Source of the DNA: Streptomyces sp. DG1A-41
Lineage (GTDB): Bacteria; Actinomycetota; Actinomycetes; Streptomycetales; Streptomycetaceae
Direction: 5' to 3'
Assembly: GCF_037055355.1 (NCBI RefSeq)
Contig: NZ_CP146350.1
Coordinates: 1,883,001 to 1,947,000 of the forward strand
DNA: 64,000 nt
A program made the position numbers and the translations under genes. The notes under the pieces were generated by a model that ran no database searches, was not told where the DNA came from, and saw only the letters and a program-made list of their open reading frames with translations. Shown piece by piece: positions 1 to 8,447 of the stretch (the stretch's first letter is position 1; each line of letters opens with the position of its first letter).

Positions 1-2
1 AC

Positions 3-161
3 GCCGCGCTGAACTACGCGTACGCCGTCCAGTGGTGGCTGTTCGCCGCCGCCGTCCCGGTCGGCTGGGTGGTTCTGGCCCGCCGCGAGGCCCGGGACCG
101 GGCGCAGGCGGCGGCCGCCACGACGGAGCAGGACAGGGAGTCGCAGCCGGCCACGGCGTGA
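3..161 (+). CDS. SURF1-like membrane protein, C-terminal end (partial)
   Basis: Only the last 52 codons are present; the gene begins left of the window. The fragment opens with an amphipathic-to-hydrophobic stretch (residues NYAYAVQWWLFAAAVPVGW) that reads as a final transmembrane helix. An Arg/Glu/Ala-rich cytoplasmic tail and a TGA at 159-161 follow. The N-Y-A-x-Q-W-W pattern just before the last helix is typical of SURF1 family proteins, which assist cytochrome c oxidase assembly. The assignment rests on this short tail alone, so another two-helix membrane protein is possible. Nothing of the N-terminal helix or extracellular domain can be seen. Confidence 0.55.
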   Translation, partial: AALNYAYAVQWWLFAAAVPVGWVVLARREARDRAQAAAATTEQDRESQPATA

Positions 162-188
162 CGCCGTCGGTCCCAGCCGTGGCTGTCG

Positions 189-1124
189 TCAGTCGGCCGG
201 GCCGTCCCGCCAGTAGGGGAAGGACCGTTCCGGCTCGGGCAGCAGGTCCCACGGATGGCGTGTCATGCGGCGGCCGACGCGCCGCAGGACGAGTGCGGCC
301 TCGGCCGGGCGGTGGGCGCGGGTCAGGGCGAAGGCGAGCAGGTCGAGGCCGGTCATCGCCTCGGCATGGGGCGCGACGGCGGTGTGGAACCAGCCGGACA
401 GGGCCCGGTCGAGCTCCTCGGCCGCCCGGAGCCCATTCCAGTGACCGCTCGCGCCGATGGCGGCGAGGCCCGTCAGGCCCTGGCGGTGGGCGCCGAACTC
501 CACGCGGGCCGCCACCGGCAGCACGGCGAGCCGTGCGGGGCCTGGACCGCGCTCTGCCAGGCGAAGTCAGCATGTCGGAGAGCGTGCCGTGGCCGCGCGG
601 CGACAGACAGCCCAGCATCTGGTGGTAGGCGCCTCGGTGCCACGGTGCGCGGTTGACGGGCCTCGGGACGCGCGGGCACGGCGTCACGGACCCGGTACGG
701 CACAGGCACGCACTCAGCGAGAACAGGGCCGGCCAGGGCGTCGGATCCCCGGGGCAGGGTCGGCGGCACGCAGACACGCCTGTTCGGCCTGGCGTACGGC
801 GGCAGGGTCACCGACCGGGATCCGGGCAACCGCGGCGCAGGCGGACAGCAGCAGGGCGTCGCCGTGGGCGGGCCGCTCGGCCACCCAGCGCTCGGGGATC
901 GCGGACGGCATGTTCCGGGCGAGGACCGACACCCGGTGTGCCCTGCGGTCCCAGTCCCGTCCTGTGGCGCGCAGCAGCCGGGCGGCGGGCTCCCGGACGG
1001 GACGGCTGCTGCCCGCGCCGAGCCCGTGCAGCTGAGGGGACGGTCGCAGTTCGGCGAGGGCCGCGTGCAGGAGGCCGTCGTCGAGTTCTGGGCGGATCAG
1101 CAGGGAAGGGCGGCGTCTGAGCAT
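189..1124 (-). pseudogene. Decayed conserved actinobacterial protein (at least three frameshifts)
   Basis: Three collinear pieces of one protein lie in different frames. The N-terminal part begins at ATG 1124 (MLRRRPSLLIRPELDDGLL) and stays coherent to about 740, with segments such as RAHRVSVLARNMPSAIPERW. A middle part (about 570-660, APWHRGAYHQMLGCLSPRGHG) is in a second frame. A C-terminal part (189-524, ending FPYWRDGPAD at the TCA complement at 189) is in a third, with a further slip near 540. Codon usage is native in every piece, so this is one gene of about 300 residues broken by small indels. I recognise it only as a conserved Streptomyces hypothetical with helical repeat-like content. 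No product of the intact length can be made as the sequence reads. Confidence 0.7.
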
Positions 1125-1285
1125 CTCGGCTCGGCGAAGGCGGAGCGGGGCAGGACGAGGCCGGTCGCGCGGCGGGCGTGCCCTCAGGGCTGGGGAGGAC
1201 ACGCCACGCCGCGCCGCCGGGGAACCACGCGACGCAGGACGCCACACGGCCGGGGAACCGCGCGGGAGGACGCCGCCGCGCGGGG

Positions 1286-1477
1286 TCAGCAGCAGCGGCC
1301 GGGCGCCTCGCACTCGCGCTGCGTGGTGCGCATCCGCTGGTACTCGCGTCGGGTCGGCACCGGAGCGTGCGGGTGGTGGCGCCGGTGCCGCTCGCAGTAG
1401 CGGTCGTACTCCGTCTCGCCGGTCAGCTCGCGCGCGTACCAGAGCACGGCGTCCAGCATCTTCCGTACGGTGCTCAC
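1286..1477 (-). CDS. YbdD/YjiX (DUF466) family small protein
   Basis: The product is 63 residues, rich in Arg, His, Tyr and Glu. It contains the family motif Y-x-R-E-L-T-G-E-x-x-Y-x-R-Y (about residues 14-27) and a Cys-containing tail (CEAPGRCC). Proteins of this family sit directly downstream of cstA-type carbon-starvation transporters in many bacteria and are thought to act with them. Here the GTG start (1475-1477) overlaps the cstA stop by 4 bases (GTGA), so the two are translationally coupled. The Cys pair at the C-terminus suggests possible metal or thiol chemistry, but that is speculation. Confidence 0.88.
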   Translation of the reverse strand: MSTVRKMLDAVLWYARELTGETEYDRYCERHRRHHPHAPVPTRREYQRMRTTQRECEAPGRCC

Positions 1478-3645
1478 GGGCCCGCCCCCACCAGCGGCTC
1501 GGTGTTCCGCTGCTCGGGGACATCGATGCGGGAGGCGACGTACGGGGCCTCGGTCGTCGGCAGGGGCTCGGTGGCGCGCAGGGCGCGGAAGCACACCACC
1601 GCGCAGTTGACCAGGACGATGAGGACCAGCAACAGGAAGATCGCCATGATCACGCCGTCGACGGTGTTGTTCAGGACGATGGTGTGCATGTCGTCCGTGT
1701 TCGTGGCGCCCGGCAGCAGCTTGCCGGCGTCGATGGCGTCCGCGTAGACGTCCCGCTGGGCGAAGAAGCCGATCTTCGGGTCGTCCGAGAAGATCTTCTG
1801 CCAGCCTGCGGTGAAGGTGACGGCCACGTCCCAGGCCAGCGGGATGCCGGTCACCCACGCCCAGCGCAGTTTGCCCGCCTTGACGAGCATGGTCGTGGTG
1901 ACGGCCAGGGCGACCGCGGCAAGCAGCTGGTTGGCGATGCCGAACAGCGGGAAGAGCTGCTTGATGCCGCCGAGCGGGTCGGTGACGCCGGCGTACAGGA
2001 AGTAACCCCAGGCGCCGACGACCAGGGCGCTGGTGATCCAGATGCCGGGCTTCCAGGTGACCCGGCCGATCGGTTTCCAGACGTTGCCCAGCATGTCCTG
2101 GAGCATGAAGCGGCCCACGCGGGTGCCCGCGTCCACCGTGGTCAGGATGAACAGGGCCTCGAACATGATGGCGAAGTGGTACCAGAAGGCCTTCATCCCG
2201 GCACCGCCGAACACCCCGGCGAAGATCTCCGACATGCCGACGGCCAGGGTGGGCGCGCCACCGGAGCGGCCGACCAGGGTGTGCTCCTCGACGGCTTTGG
2301 CCGCCGCGGCGAGCTGGTCCGGGGTGATGCTGAAGCCGAGGTTCTTCACCGCTTCCGACGCGGTCTGTACCGTCGGGCCGAGCAGCGCGGCAGGGGAGTT
2401 CATCGCGTAGAACAGGCCCGGTTCCAGCACGCAGGCGGCGATCAGCGCCATGACGGCGACGAAGGACTCCGTGAGCATGGAGCCGTACCCGATCATCCGG
2501 ACCTGGGACTCCTTCTGGATCAGCTTCGGCGTGGTGCCGGAGGAGACCAGGGCGTGGAAGCCGGACAGGGCGCCGCAGGCGATGGTGATGAACAGGAACG
2601 GGAAGAGCCCTCCGGCGAACACCGGTCCGGCGCCGGTCGAGGCGAACTCCGTCACCGGCTCGGCCTTGAGGGTCGGGGCGGCGACCACCACGCCGACGGC
2701 CATCAGGGCGATGGTGCCGACCTTCATGAAGGTCGACAGGTAGTCACGGGGAGCCAGCAGCATCCACACGGGGAGCACGGAGGCGACGAAGCCGTAGCCG
2801 ATCAGGCAGAAGACGAGCGTCTCGGGGCTCCAGACGAAGTACTCCGCCATCGACGAGTCCTGGATCCAGCCGCCGCCGAGGATGGCGAGCAGCAGCAGGA
2901 CCACGCCGATGACACTGGTCTCCACGACCTGGCCCGGCCGCAGGTAGCGCAGGTAGTAGCCCATGAAGAGGGCGATGGGGATGGTCATGGTGACCGAGAA
3001 GGTGCCCCAGGCCGACTCGGCCAGGGCGTTGACGACGACCATGGCCAGCACCGCGAGCAGGATGATCATGATGGCGAAGACACCGATCAGGGCCGCCGCG
3101 CCGCCCACCCTGCCGATCTCGTCCCGGGCCATCTGACCGAGGCTCTTGCCGTCCCGTCGCATGGAGAGGAAGAGGACGATCATGTCCTGGACCGCGCCGG
3201 CGAAGATCACGCCCACGACGATCCAGATCGTGCCCGGGAGATAGCCCATCTGCGCGGCCAGCACCGGACCCACCAGCGGACCGGCGCCGGCGATGGCCGC
3301 GAAGTGGTGGCCGAACAGCACCCGGCGGTCGGTCGGGTGGTAGTCGACGCCGTCCTCCAGCCGCTCCGCCGGGGTGGCGCGGGTGTCGTCGACCTCCAGG
3401 ACCCGGCGGGCGATGAACCGCGAGTAGAAGCGGTAGGCGATGGCGTACGAGCCGAGGGCCGCCATCACCAGCCACACGGCGGAGATCTCCTCGCCGCGGG
3501 AGAGCGCGAGGACACCCCAGCCGACCGCGCCGACGAGAGCGACGCCGGTCCAGATGAGGATCGACCTGGGGGTCATGCGGGACCGCCGGGGCGGTGGCCC
3601 CTCCGGCGCCTGCGGAGCGGATCCGGGCATGGCTGACGTGGACAT
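1474..3645 (-). CDS. cstA: CstA-family carbon starvation / pyruvate transporter
   Basis: This is a 723-residue integral membrane protein with many hydrophobic helices. It carries CstA landmarks, among them HHFAAIAGAGPLVGPVLAAQ near residues 112-131 and SSGTTPKLI in the middle. The family imports pyruvate, and in some bacteria peptides, and is induced by carbon limitation. The ATG at 3643-3645 follows a CAGGAG ribosome site 5-6 bases upstream. The downstream YbdD gene overlaps it by 4 bases, and a DUF3311 gene lies 82 bases upstream on the same strand, so the three may be cotranscribed. The length is normal for the family and no frame break is visible. Confidence 0.93.
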   Translation of the reverse strand: MSTSAMPGSAPQAPEGPPPRRSRMTPRSILIWTGVALVGAVGWGVLALSRGEEISAVWLVMAALGSYAIAYRFYSRFIARRVLEVDDTRATPAERLEDGVDYHPTDRRVLFGHHFAAIAGAGPLVGPVLAAQMGYLPGTIWIVVGVIFAGAVQDMIVLFLSMRRDGKSLGQMARDEIGRVGGAAALIGVFAIMIILLAVLAMVVVNALAESAWGTFSVTMTIPIALFMGYYLRYLRPGQVVETSVIGVVLLLLAILGGGWIQDSSMAEYFVWSPETLVFCLIGYGFVASVLPVWMLLAPRDYLSTFMKVGTIALMAVGVVVAAPTLKAEPVTEFASTGAGPVFAGGLFPFLFITIACGALSGFHALVSSGTTPKLIQKESQVRMIGYGSMLTESFVAVMALIAACVLEPGLFYAMNSPAALLGPTVQTASEAVKNLGFSITPDQLAAAAKAVEEHTLVGRSGGAPTLAVGMSEIFAGVFGGAGMKAFWYHFAIMFEALFILTTVDAGTRVGRFMLQDMLGNVWKPIGRVTWKPGIWITSALVVGAWGYFLYAGVTDPLGGIKQLFPLFGIANQLLAAVALAVTTTMLVKAGKLRWAWVTGIPLAWDVAVTFTAGWQKIFSDDPKIGFFAQRDVYADAIDAGKLLPGATNTDDMHTIVLNNTVDGVIMAIFLLLVLIVLVNCAVVCFRALRATEPLPTTEAPYVASRIDVPEQRNTEPLVGAGP

Positions 3646-3727
3646 GGCGACTCCTGGAGCGGTGTGTCGGGTGGTGCTGCGAGGGGTTCCGGAGCGTTGC
3701 GGAGTGGTAGCGACGGTGGTGGCGCGA

Positions 3728-3952
3728 TCAGGGACCGTGACGGTCGTCGTGCCGTGTCAGCGCGTAGGCCGCGAGCAGGCAGAGGCCGCACCCCGGTACC
3801 CAGGCGAGCTGGTACCAGTAGAAGAACGGCGTACCCGCCAGCCGTGGGCTCGCACCGGCGTACCAGGGGACCCACAGCAGTCCCGCGGCGGGAGCGAGCA
3901 GCAGGAGGGCGACGGCTACGCGTCGTAGCCGTGGACGGCCGGTCCGTGCCAT
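3728..3952 (-). CDS. DUF3311 small membrane protein
   Basis: The product is 74 residues with two predicted helices: one near residues 8-27 (VAVALLLLAPAAGLLWVPWY) and one near 43-65 (FFYWYQLAWVPG...). The ATG at 3950-3952 has a strong GAGAGGAG site upstream, which decides the start over longer readings. DUF3311 proteins usually precede a sodium:solute symporter gene on the same strand and probably act as its small partner. Here the symporter (from 4131) is on the opposite strand, so the pair shares a divergent intergenic region of 178 bases. On its own strand this gene points toward cstA. Confidence 0.82.
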   Translation of the reverse strand: MARTGRPRLRRVAVALLLLAPAAGLLWVPWYAGASPRLAGTPFFYWYQLAWVPGCGLCLLAAYALTRHDDRHGP

Positions 3953-4130
3953 GACCTGTGCTCCTCTCCCGTTCGCTGTCGGTCTGTGCAAGAGTTGCGC
4001 TTCCGCCGAGAACGGTTGACAGCGGATTTCCAGAAGATTTCCCGCCGGTTTTCTTTCTTCTCCTGTCCTCCGAACCGGCCGCCCGCGCAACCAGCAGGCG
4101 AGGGTTCAGGCACACCAAGGACGGTGACCC

Positions 4131-5693
4131 GTGGCGGATGGCGCCATGACCACGACGTTCCTCGCCGTGATCGGCGGAGCGTCGCTGCTCGCCGTCACCG
4201 CGCGCCGGCTGCGCCCCGTCGACCGGCTGCCCTCCCTGGAGGGCTGGGCGCTCGCCGACCGCAGCCTCGGACCCGGGTGGACCTGGCTGCTGCTGGGCGG
4301 CACGATCTTCACCGCGTACACGTTCACCGCCGTCCCCGGACTGGCGTACGGCAACGGCGCGCCCGCGTTCTTCGCGGTGCCGTACACGGTGATCGTCTGT
4401 CCGCTCGCCTTCGTTCTGCTGACCCGTCTGTGGTCGGTGGCCCGCCGCCACGGGTACGTCACGGCTGCCGACTTCGTGCGCGGGCGGTACGGTTCACCGC
4501 CGCTGGCGCTCGTGGTGGCGCTGACCGGGATCCTCGCGACGATGCCGTACCTGGCGCTCCAGCTGCTCGGCCTGCGGGCCGTGCTCACGGCCGGGGGCCT
4601 CTATCCCCGGGGAGCGGCCGGTGACCTGGTGATGGTGGCGCTGTTCGCGGGGCTGGCCGTGGCCACGTACCGGCACGGGCTGCGCGCGCCGACGGTGATC
4701 TCGGCACTCAAGGCGGTGGCCGTGTTCGTCTCGCTCACGGCCGTGTGCTGGCTGGTCCTGGAACGGCTCGGCGGACCGGGCGCGGTGTTCGAGGGAGCGG
4801 CGCGGCGGCTGGCCGGGACGGACACGCCGGACTCCGCCCTGCTGCTCTCCCCCGAGCAGCAGCCCGCCTACGCCACCCTCGCGCTGGGCTCTGCGCTCGC
4901 GCTGCTGATGTACCCGCACGTGCTCACCGCCGGGTTCGCCGCCGACAGTCCGCGCACCGTACGCAGGGCCGCCGTGGCGCTGCCCGCCTGGACGGCGCTG
5001 CTCGCGCTCTTCGGTTTCCTCGGCATCGCGGCGCTCGCCACCGGGGTGCGGGCGCCCGAGGGCGGAGCCGAGGCCGCCGTGCCGATGCTGGTCGACCGGC
5101 TGATGCCGGGGCCGCTGGCCGGACTGGTGTTCGGCGCGATCACCGTGGGCGCGCTGGTCCCGGCCGCCGTGATGTCCATCGCGGCCGCCACGAGCTTCGT
5201 CCGCAACGTGTACGTCGAGTACGTCCATCCGACGGCCACGCCGAAGCGGCAGGTGCGCATCGCCAAGGCGGTGTCGCTCACCGCGAAGGTGGGGGCCGTG
5301 GCGTTCGTGTTCGGGCTGCGCGACCAGGACGCCATCAACCTCCAGCTGCTCGGCGGCGTGTGGATCCTCCAGATCTTCCCGGCGGTCGCCGTCGGGCTGT
5401 TCACCGGGTGGCTGCACCCGCGGGCGCTGCTCGCCGGGTGGGCCGCGGGCATGGCGTCGGGGACGTACCTGGTGGTGCGCGAGGGCTTCTCCTCGGTCGT
5501 GCCGCTGGGTACCGGCGCCGGACCGCTGGAGATCTACGCCGGGCTCGCCGCCCTGCTGCTCAATCTGGTCGTCGCGGTGGCCGGTACCGCGGCGCTGACA
5601 CGCCTCGGCGTCCCGCGCGGCGCCGACGCGACAGACCTGCCGTCCCGCCTGACCGTCAGGCGGCGCCCGGAGACGGGAGCGAACACTCCGTGA
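4131..5693 (+). CDS. Sodium:solute symporter (SSS) family permease
   Basis: This 520-residue polytopic membrane protein has about a dozen hydrophobic segments. It shows SSS-like features such as an early L-G-G-T-I-F-T-A-Y-T-F segment (helix 2 region) and a conserved A-A-T-S-F-V-R-N-V-Y stretch near residue 355. Members move organic acids, sugars or amino acids with Na+. The GTG at 4131 has AAGGA about 10 bases upstream; an ATG at 4146 is a weaker alternative. Its nearest relatives are probably the MctP-like monocarboxylate carriers that pair with DUF3311 proteins, which would fit the adjacent cstA. The substrate itself cannot be read from sequence. The next gene overlaps its stop by 4 bases. 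Confidence 0.85.
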   Translation: MADGAMTTTFLAVIGGASLLAVTARRLRPVDRLPSLEGWALADRSLGPGWTWLLLGGTIFTAYTFTAVPGLAYGNGAPAFFAVPYTVIVCPLAFVLLTRLWSVARRHGYVTAADFVRGRYGSPPLALVVALTGILATMPYLALQLLGLRAVLTAGGLYPRGAAGDLVMVALFAGLAVATYRHGLRAPTVISALKAVAVFVSLTAVCWLVLERLGGPGAVFEGAARRLAGTDTPDSALLLSPEQQPAYATLALGSALALLMYPHVLTAGFAADSPRTVRRAAVALPAWTALLALFGFLGIAALATGVRAPEGGAEAAVPMLVDRLMPGPLAGLVFGAITVGALVPAAVMSIAAATSFVRNVYVEYVHPTATPKRQVRIAKAVSLTAKVGAVAFVFGLRDQDAINLQLLGGVWILQIFPAVAVGLFTGWLHPRALLAGWAAGMASGTYLVVREGFSSVVPLGTGAGPLEIYAGLAALLLNLVVAVAGTAALTRLGVPRGADATDLPSRLTVRRRPETGANTP

Positions 5694-6286
5694 GACGCAG
5701 ACAGAACACCCCGGTCGCCCTGCCACCGGTCCCCGCGCCGGCCGCCCGAGCCGAGCCGCTCGCCCCCGCGGTGAGCGGTCCGGACGACGCGGAGCGGGAG
5801 GCCGGCGTCGCCCGCCTCTTCGAGGTGCACTACTCCTCGATGCTGCGCCTCGCCGTCCTGCTCGGCGCGGACGACCCGGAGAACGTGGTGGCCGAGGCGT
5901 ACTACCAGATCTACCGCAAGTGGCGGCGCCTGCGGGACGCGGCCGCGGCGGAGGCGTATCTGCGCTCCACGGTCTGCAATCTGACGCGGATGCGGATACG
6001 GCACCTCCAAGTCGCCCGCAGACACGAGGAGAACCCGCCGAACCCGCCGGACGAGGCGGTCGCCTCCGCGGAGCACGCCGCGCTGCTGCGCGACGACCAG
6101 CGCGTGCTCATCGACGCCCTCCAGCAGTTGCCGCCCCGGCAGCGCGAGGCGCTGGTGCTGCGGCACTGGCTCGGCCTGAAGGAGAGCGAGATAGCCGCCG
6201 CGATGGGCATCTCCTGTGGTTCCGTCAAGACGCACACGGCACGCGGCATCGCCGCCCTGACCCAGGCGATGGAGGCCCGGCGATGA
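5690..6286 (+). CDS. ECF-type (SigE-like) RNA polymerase sigma factor
   Basis: This is a 198-residue sigma factor. Region 2 lies at about residues 42-110 (LFEVHYSSMLRLAVLLGADD, then AYYQIYRKWRRLR). Region 4 lies at about 143-190 (LPPRQREALVLRHWLGLKES followed by IAAAMGISCGSVKTHTARG), a complete helix-turn-helix for -35 recognition. The start is a GTG at 5690 that overlaps the symporter stop (GTGA), giving a Pro/Ala-rich N-terminal extension of some 35 residues. The ATGA overlap with the next gene implies coupled translation of sigma factor and membrane protein. Position behind the transporter suggests co-expression, though its own regulon is unknown. Confidence 0.9.
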   Translation: MRRRQNTPVALPPVPAPAARAEPLAPAVSGPDDAEREAGVARLFEVHYSSMLRLAVLLGADDPENVVAEAYYQIYRKWRRLRDAAAAEAYLRSTVCNLTRMRIRHLQVARRHEENPPNPPDEAVASAEHAALLRDDQRVLIDALQQLPPRQREALVLRHWLGLKESEIAAAMGISCGSVKTHTARGIAALTQAMEARR

Positions 6287-6615
6287 CGCATCGAGATACG
6301 ACTCCGTCGCGTGGCACCAGTCCCGACCGGCCCGGCCACGGCCGCACCGAACGTGAGCTGCGCGAGGCGCTCGAGGCTCTGGCGGGCGGGGTGCTTCCCG
6401 ACCCGGACGCGTACCGCACGGCACGCGGCGAGTGGCTGCGGCGCGAACGCCGGCGGCGGCTCGTGCTCGCCGTACTGGTCGCGGTCGTCTTCGCCCTGGC
6501 GACCCTGATCGGCCTGTGGGTGCTCAACCAGGCGCCGTCGGACCCGGGTGTCATCTTCTCCGGCGCCGGCTCCCCGGCCGCCTCGGGCCTGTCACTCCCC
6601 CGGCCCCTGCCCTGA
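6283..6615 (+). CDS. Small single-TM protein coupled to the sigma factor
   Basis: The product is 110 residues. The first ~55 residues are charged and presumably cytoplasmic, including an E-L-R-E-A-L-E-A-L-A helix. A single hydrophobic helix follows at about 58-80 (LVLAVLVAVVFALATLIGLWV), then a short Ser/Pro/Gly-rich outside tail. The ATG overlaps the sigma stop (ATGA). Position and topology suggest an anti-sigma or sigma-modulating role, but the zinc-binding anti-sigma motif (H-x3-C-x2-C) is absent, so this is inference from context. I recognise no named family. Confidence 0.72.
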   Translation: MTHRDTTPSRGTSPDRPGHGRTERELREALEALAGGVLPDPDAYRTARGEWLRRERRRRLVLAVLVAVVFALATLIGLWVLNQAPSDPGVIFSGAGSPAASGLSLPRPLP

Positions 6616-6648
6616 TTGCCGTACCGACTTGCCGGGAACCCGCACTCC

Positions 6649-8442
6649 GTGCACCCGAGCATCGAGGACTACGCGCTCATCGGCGACGAACAGACCGCTG
6701 CCCTGGTCGGCACGGACGGATCCGTCGACTGGCTCTGCCTGCCCCGCTTCGACTCGGCCGCCTGCTTCGCCAGGCTGCTCGGCGACGAGGACAACGGCTA
6801 CTGGCGCATCGCCCCCGTGGGGGCGGACCGGTGCACCCGGCGCGCCTACCGCCGCGACACCCTCGTCCTGGACACCGAGTGGGAGACCGGGCAGGGAGCG
6901 GTCCGGGTCACCGACCTGATGCCCCAGCGCGACCGCGCCCCCGACCTCGTACGCGTCGTCGAGGGCCTGGACGGCGAGGTGACGCTCCACAGCGTCCTCA
7001 AGCTGCGCTTCGACTACGGCTCGATCATCCCCTGGGTACGCCGGGTCGACGGCCACCGCGTCGCCGTCGCCGGCCCCGACTCGACGTGGCTGCGCACCGA
7101 GCCGGAGGTGCGCAGTTGGGGCGAGGACTTCGGGACGCACGCGGAGTTCACGGTCCGGAAGGGGGAGAAGGTCGCGTTCGTCCTCACCTGGCACCCCTCC
7201 CACGAGCAGCGCCCGCCGCTCGTCGACCCGTACGAGTCGCTGCGCCACAGCGTCGAGGACTGGCGGGCCTGGGTGTCGCGCTGCCGCTACGACGGGCCGT
7301 ACCGGGACGCCGTCGTCCGCTCCCTGATCACCCTCAAGGCGCTCACCTACGCCCCGACCGGCGGCATCGTCGCCGCCCCCACCACCTCACTGCCCGAGGA
7401 GCCGGGCGGGGTGCGCAACTGGGACTACCGCTACTGCTGGCTGCGCGACTCCACCCTCACCCTGGGCGCGCTGCTGTCGGCGGGCTACCAGGAGGAGGCC
7501 GAGGCCTGGCGGAACTGGCTGCTGCGCGCGGTCGCGGGCGACCCGGCGGACCTCCAGATCATGTACGGCGTGGCCGGCGAGCGACGGCTGCCCGAGTTCG
7601 AGCTGCCGTGGCTGTCCGGCTTCGCCGGGTCCGCCCCCGTTCGCATCGGGAACGACGCCGTGAAACAGGTTCAGCTGGACGTCTACGGCGAGGTCATGGA
7701 CTCCCTGTCGCTGGCCCGCATCTCGGGCCTGTCCGCCCAGCCGGACGTGTGGGCGCTTCAGACGGCCCTGATGGACTTCCTGCGCACGCACTGGCGGCAG
7801 CCGGACGAGGGGCTGTGGGAGGTGCGCGGCGGCCGGCGCCAGTTCGTGCACTCGAAGGTGATGGTGTGGGTCGCCGCCGACCGTGCCGTACGCACCCTGG
7901 AGCGCCATCCGGAGCTGGACGGCGACCTGGACGGCTGGCGCGCGCTGCGCGACGAGGTGCACCGCGAGGTGTGCGACAAGGGCTACGACCCCGAGCGCAA
8001 CACCTTCACGCAGTCCTACGGCTCGCGCGAACTGGACGCCGCGCTGCTGCTCATCCCGCGTGTCGGTTTCCTGCCGCCCGACGATCCACGGGTGATCGGC
8101 ACCATCGACGCGGTCCGCAAGGAGCTGGACCACGGCGGCTTCCTGCGCCGCTACACCACCACCGACTCGGACCGAACGGACGTCGACGGACTGCCCGGCT
8201 CCGAGGGCACCTTCCTGGTGTGCTCGTTCTGGCTCGCGGACGCCCTGCACATGACGGGCCGTACCAAGGAGGCCCGGGAGCTGTTCGAGCGGCTGGCCGG
8301 ACTCGCCAACGACGTCGGCCTGCTGTCCGAGGAGTTCGACCCGGTGTCCGGCCGGCAGCTCGGCAACTTCCCGCAGGCGTTCAGCCACATCGGCCTGGTG
8401 AACACCGCCCTCGCCCTGTTCGGGGAGGACGGGGCAGGATAG
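6649..8442 (+). CDS. Glycoside hydrolase family 15 protein (glucoamylase/trehalase-like)
   Basis: This is a cytosolic enzyme of about 597 residues with an N-terminal beta-sandwich (YALIGDEQTAALVGTDGSVDW) and a C-terminal alpha-toroid. It carries the family blocks R-N-W-D-Y-R-Y-C-W-L-R-D, G-x-W-E-V-R-G-G and E-E-F-D-P-x-x-G-R-Q-L-G-N-F-P-Q-A. Actinobacterial members of this architecture include trehalases. No signal peptide is present, which fits intracellular trehalose or maltooligosaccharide turnover. The GTG at 6649 fits the family N-terminus (HPSIEDYALIGD) and has GGGAA 12 bases upstream. A TTG at 6616, touching the previous stop, would add 11 residues and keep the frame. Confidence 0.88.
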   Translation: MHPSIEDYALIGDEQTAALVGTDGSVDWLCLPRFDSAACFARLLGDEDNGYWRIAPVGADRCTRRAYRRDTLVLDTEWETGQGAVRVTDLMPQRDRAPDLVRVVEGLDGEVTLHSVLKLRFDYGSIIPWVRRVDGHRVAVAGPDSTWLRTEPEVRSWGEDFGTHAEFTVRKGEKVAFVLTWHPSHEQRPPLVDPYESLRHSVEDWRAWVSRCRYDGPYRDAVVRSLITLKALTYAPTGGIVAAPTTSLPEEPGGVRNWDYRYCWLRDSTLTLGALLSAGYQEEAEAWRNWLLRAVAGDPADLQIMYGVAGERRLPEFELPWLSGFAGSAPVRIGNDAVKQVQLDVYGEVMDSLSLARISGLSAQPDVWALQTALMDFLRTHWRQPDEGLWEVRGGRRQFVHSKVMVWVAADRAVRTLERHPELDGDLDGWRALRDEVHREVCDKGYDPERNTFTQSYGSRELDAALLLIPRVGFLPPDDPRVIGTIDAVRKELDHGGFLRRYTTTDSDRTDVDGLPGSEGTFLVCSFWLADALHMTGRTKEARELFERLAGLANDVGLLSEEFDPVSGRQLGNFPQAFSHIGLVNTALALFGEDGAG

Positions 8443-8447
8443 GGACC

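Noticed and set aside
1684..3636. Long plus-strand open frame antisense to cstA (about 650 codons)
   Set aside because: It is rich in Asp, Gly and His and is typical of antisense shadows in high-GC DNA. The minus strand encodes a textbook CstA.
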